DNA from: Ignisphaera aggregans DSM 17230
GTDB taxonomy: Archaea > Thermoproteota > Thermoprotei_A > Sulfolobales > Ignisphaeraceae
Length of the DNA: 64,000 nucleotides
Reading direction: 5' to 3'
Assembly (NCBI GenBank): GCA_000145985.1
Contig: CP002098.1
Coordinates: 1,778,501 to 1,842,500 of the forward strand
Of the stretch, positions 61,446 to 64,000 are shown in pieces. The notes under the pieces were generated by a model. That model was not told the DNA's origin. It did no database searches and saw only the letters and a program-made list of their open reading frames with translations. The stretch's first letter is position 1. Every line of letters begins with the position of its first letter. The position numbers and the translations under genes were made by a program.

Positions 61446-61802
61446 CTATTCTATTAATGTAGGCTTCACAGGTATTATGCATAGAAACTTAGCTTTGGTA
61501 TTACCTATATTCCAATATTCATGAATTTTATTTGGAGGTATGTATATAGCTGTATATGGATCAAGGTCATAAATATCATTTTCTACACGAATTCTGACCC
61601 TTCCCTCTAAAACAAATATTTCATGTTCCCATGGGTGAGAATGTGCATCTATATGACCATCTATATCCATTTCAAATAGCCTCATAGCATATGTAGGAGC
61701 TTCAGAAGTTGATATCAGTACCCGTATCCAGGTGTTTCGAGCATTTTCAACTGGTAATATATCAACTTCATTAGCTTTAACTACTTTTGGTCTTGTTATC
61801 AT
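61446..61802 (-). CDS. Small cupin-domain protein
   Basis: The 118-residue single cupin has metal ligands in 'DAHSHPWEHEIFVLEG' (two or three His and a Glu) and a second motif with 'PPNKIHEYWNIG' (His). It binds a metal, but the reaction is unknown. The ATG at 61802 with AGAGGTG before it is preferred to the GTG at 61811, which is part of that ribosome-binding site. It is convergent with ridA. Confidence 0.85.
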   Translation of the reverse strand: MITRPKVVKANEVDILPVENARNTWIRVLISTSEAPTYAMRLFEMDIDGHIDAHSHPWEHEIFVLEGRVRIRVENDIYDLDPYTAIYIPPNKIHEYWNIGNTKAKFLCIIPVKPTLIE

Positions 61803-61988
61803 AGTTAACACCTCTAAGTATTATATCCCTAGGTTCTATACTCTAGTATTAATAAGCTGTTATTATATTAAAATTTGATGCTGTTTTCCAAAGGTACTTT
61901 AATGAACATATTCATATTTATTCTCTAGAGTTATGTATTTAAACTAAGTTTAGGGAGTAAGCTATTACTAGAAAAAGGTGAATATATC

Positions 61989-62687
61989 GTGAGCAGTGAG
62001 GATTGGAAAACCTATAAAAAAGCTGAGATTGAGATAAAGAAGGATATTATTGATGAAGTACATGAATTTCTAACAAAGGTGTTCAATGTATATATGATTA
62101 AAATGCCTCCACAATTATTTAAGCAGATGGAGCTTGTAAGAGATAAATTAATTCCACTTACATCTAAGTTAGATCAAGATAGGTTTACAGAATTTTGCGA
62201 TATTTTTTCAAAGGTTTATAGAAATATTATGACAGATAAAAATGTTTCTAATGATGTTAAGAATATTCTAAATGAGCTTGCCTCTAAAACAAATAGCTTC
62301 TTTTCATCTAAAGGTATGCAGATATGTGTAAGAGAGATACGTCATTATGGTGTAAGAATCTATGTATCATATAATGACAAACCATTGCCAGATGTAACAG
62401 TTGTAGCAGAGATGGAGGGTAGAGCTATTGCTTCATCAAAAACAGATACCAGTGGTTTTGCAAAGCTTGAGTTGCCTGAAGGAAGATATACAGTATATGT
62501 GTACAAGTATTTAGAAGGAGATAGATATATTTATGAAGAAAGAAGTGTCTCTATACCTCAAGAAAGTGAAATTAGTTTTGAACTAAAAGAAGCAAAGACA
62601 TTAGGTGAAATTGAGAGGGAGAGAGGTGGTAAGCCACTTATAAAGGAAGTTGCTCACGAAGAGTCTAAGCCTAATTATGAAGAATAA
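61989..62687 (+). CDS. Hypothetical protein with helical N-terminus and carboxypeptidase-regulatory/PEGA-like domain
   Basis: The 232-residue cytosolic protein has a helical N-terminal part (1-110) and an Ig-like C-terminal domain with 'VRIYVSYNDKPLPDVTVVAE' in parts and SSKTDTSGFAKLELPEGRY, the 'xDxxGxaxxxLPxGxY' pattern of carboxypeptidase-regulatory-like domains. The tail is charged. GTG 61989 is supported by AGGTGA at 61976-61981 and a TATA box at 61936-61944. It overlaps the convergent protease gene by 17 bp. The role is unknown, perhaps protein-binding. Confidence 0.65.
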   Translation: MSSEDWKTYKKAEIEIKKDIIDEVHEFLTKVFNVYMIKMPPQLFKQMELVRDKLIPLTSKLDQDRFTEFCDIFSKVYRNIMTDKNVSNDVKNILNELASKTNSFFSSKGMQICVREIRHYGVRIYVSYNDKPLPDVTVVAEMEGRAIASSKTDTSGFAKLELPEGRYTVYVYKYLEGDRYIYEERSVSIPQESEISFELKEAKTLGEIERERGGKPLIKEVAHEESKPNYEE

Positions 62688-63657
62688 ATGAATAAATAGG
62701 TACTGTACATCGTTCAATACGTTTTTTATTGAAATCATAATAAGTAATCTCTATATCTTTGTTATTGATTAATGCTAAATCTAATGCTATTCTCAGATCC
62801 TCCAACGAATTTAAGTTGATATTATTGATACTCAGAATTATATCATTTGATTCAATGCTACAAAATTCTTTTAATTTCTCATTATCATTTCTCGAGACTA
62901 TCAAACCATTTCTAAATCCATAGGAGTATAACTTAGGCTTATAGTCAATCAATACAAGACCTAGTTTTATATGACTTACTTTGCCATATCTTCGAAGAAT
63001 TTCATAACTAAAGTAAATTCTTGACACAGGTATTGCTAAGGCAAATTCATTAGAATCACTATACTTTGCAACAATTACACCATATAACTGTCCATTGAGT
63101 CCTACTACAGGACCTCCACTCATTCCAGGTAGAATAGGAGTACTAAGAAGCATTAGACCCTCTACCAATCTATTGTTTATTGGAGCCTTAACCTCATATC
63201 CACTAACAATACCTAGAGAGAAAAATGGTCGTAGAATTCCATAGGCCATACCACCTGCTATTGAAATACTTCCAATTATGGGATTGACATATGTTAATGG
63301 TATTACACTATGATCAACTTTGCTCTCTGTAGATATAAATAGTATATCGTATTTATCGTCAACACCTATAACAACTCCCTTAACAATCTCACCCACTGTT
63401 GTGACGATACATAAGCTTCTCTCTAACCCCCTTCTATCTTCATCTAGAAAATGAGATACAGTAACTATAATCCTATTATCTATGAAAAAACCTGTAGCAA
63501 TAGATATCTCATTACCTATCCCAGTTGCATCACAATCATTACTAGAAGTTGATATCATTACTATAGATGTAACGATATCTGAGATCAACCCAGAAACAAC
63601 TTTATCAATATCTTTTAAATTTATGAGGAAGCCCTTTGAATATACTGTATCCGTCAT
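62671..63657 (-). CDS. HtrA/Deg-like serine protease with PDZ-like domain, no signal peptide
   Basis: The 328-residue trypsin-fold protease has His69 (VTVSHF), Asp104 (DDKYDILF) and Ser180 (LPGMSGGPV), a complete triad at the usual spacing. Residues about 235-325 look like a PDZ domain ('GLIVSRNDNE', 'SIESNDIILSINNINL'). There is no signal peptide or membrane anchor, so unlike most Deg proteases it should stay inside the cell, perhaps as a chaperone-protease. Confidence 0.8.
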   Translation of the reverse strand: MTDTVYSKGFLINLKDIDKVVSGLISDIVTSIVMISTSSNDCDATGIGNEISIATGFFIDNRIIVTVSHFLDEDRRGLERSLCIVTTVGEIVKGVVIGVDDKYDILFISTESKVDHSVIPLTYVNPIIGSISIAGGMAYGILRPFFSLGIVSGYEVKAPINNRLVEGLMLLSTPILPGMSGGPVVGLNGQLYGVIVAKYSDSNEFALAIPVSRIYFSYEILRRYGKVSHIKLGLVLIDYKPKLYSYGFRNGLIVSRNDNEKLKEFCSIESNDIILSINNINLNSLEDLRIALDLALINNKDIEITYYDFNKKRIERCTVPIYSFILHN

Positions 63658-63759
63658 TCACATCCCTTTCATATACTATCTATAACCTAACAGTTATATT
63701 TAACATATAACTCATAATCAATTAAATGTATAATGTGTTCACAATAGGAATGTTTATTA

Positions 63760-63769
63760 TTTTTAAACC
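63760..63769 (+). promoter_or_regulatory. TATA box of the Mrp-family gene
   Basis: The run tttttaaacc lies about 32 nt before the ATG at 63798. Archaeal spacing implies a leaderless or nearly leaderless transcript, which supports the ATG at 63798. Confidence 0.45.
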
Positions 63770-63797
63770 ATAGCAGTAGAGATGGATGTGAAGTTTG

Positions 63798-64000
63798 ATG
63801 CTAAGCTCTAGGCTATCTATAATAAATGATATAAATGCTGCATTGAAGGATGTAGATAAAATAGTTATTGTTATGAGTGGAAAGGGAGGTGTTGGCAAGA
63901 CATTAGTCTCTTGTAGCTTAGCTATAGGCTTAAATATGAAGGGGTACTCTGTTGCAATACTTGATGCTGATATTCATGGGCCTAGTGTTCCATGGATGTT
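63798..64000 (+). CDS. Mrp/NBP35-family P-loop ATPase (cut by window edge)
   Basis: The first 67 codons are visible, ending at the window edge. The Walker A is MSGKGGVGKT, followed by 'VAILDADIHGPSVPWM', the signature of Mrp/NBP35/ApbC Fe-S carrier ATPases. These scaffold and transfer iron-sulfur clusters. The MIP18-like protein at 32.1 kb may belong to the same pathway. It is related to, but distinct from, the Mrp-type HypB at 12.9 kb. Confidence 0.9.
   Translation, partial: MLSSRLSIINDINAALKDVDKIVIVMSGKGGVGKTLVSCSLAIGLNMKGYSVAILDADIHGPSVPWM

Noticed and set aside
1-64000. tRNA, rRNA, CRISPR arrays, insertion sequences and integration sites
   Set aside because: I looked for T-loop signatures (GGTTCRA), long direct repeats and transposase-like ORFs and found none; a covariance-model scan would be needed for intron-containing tRNAs.

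Overview
The window looks like a contiguous piece of a hyperthermophilic crenarchaeal chromosome. The evidence is a full-length reverse gyrase, eukaryote-like ribosomal proteins eS25 and eS26, an Elf1-type factor, archaeal Nog1, a proteasome beta subunit lacking its catalytic threonine, the archaeal modified mevalonate enzymes, and a Mrp-Mbh energy-converting hydrogenase. The DNA is visibly AT-rich. TTG and GTG starts are common, genes are tightly packed or overlap by a few bases, and several TATA boxes sit about 26-35 nt before the start codon. Desulfurococcales, perhaps something Ignisphaera-like, is my best guess. It rests on gene content only.

Layout. 1-12.4 kb: informational and housekeeping genes (Elf1, Nog1, a glycosyltransferase, a broken methyltransferase, a PAPS-reductase-like Fe-S protein, a polyprenol-kinase-like membrane protein, a MetRS-beta-like tRNA-binding protein, IleRS, GTP-dependent dephospho-CoA kinase). 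12.5-25.8 kb: a hydrogenase island. hypA, a Mrp-type hypB and a maturation protease (+) converge on a 13-gene membrane-bound [NiFe] hydrogenase operon (-), with hypF and hypE upstream of it on the same strand. 25.9-37 kb: a geranylgeranyl-reductase-like flavoprotein, an M28-like peptidase, a ThiF/MoeB protein, a methanogen-type (type 2) SerRS, hexulose-phosphate synthase, an Fe-S assembly protein, the inactive-type PsmB, endonuclease V and two tandem MoeA proteins. 37-45 kb: Nth, a HAD phosphatase, a polyprenyl-phosphate sugar transferase, a sugar-nucleotide pyrophosphorylase, a RING-like mini-protein and a four-gene ABC-type membrane operon. 45-50.5 kb: phosphomevalonate dehydratase (two subunits) and anhydromevalonate phosphate decarboxylase, then a Clp1/Grc3-type RNA kinase. 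50.5-55 kb: a CDP-alcohol phosphotransferase, eS26, ProRS, TrmI, an RHH regulator and eS25. 55-64 kb: a nitrilase-fold pseudoenzyme overlapping reverse gyrase, a gene-free 884-bp stretch, RidA, a cupin, a PEGA-like protein, an HtrA-like protease and the start of a Mrp ATPase.

The least expected content is non-coding. Three good C/D box guide RNA candidates, and one weaker one, lie in the gaps between genes. Two of them sit in the 884-bp gap, on opposite strands. Their guides are complementary to abutting stretches of what I recall as the conserved peptidyl-transferase-loop (helix 93) sequence of archaeal 23S rRNA. Other points worth a second look are the missing start codon of hypB, the catalytically dead nitrilase, the Thr1-less proteasome subunit, the type 2 SerRS, and a 42-codon ORF coupled by a TAGTG overlap to a phospholipid-synthesis gene. 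I saw no tRNA or rRNA genes, CRISPR arrays or insertion sequences.
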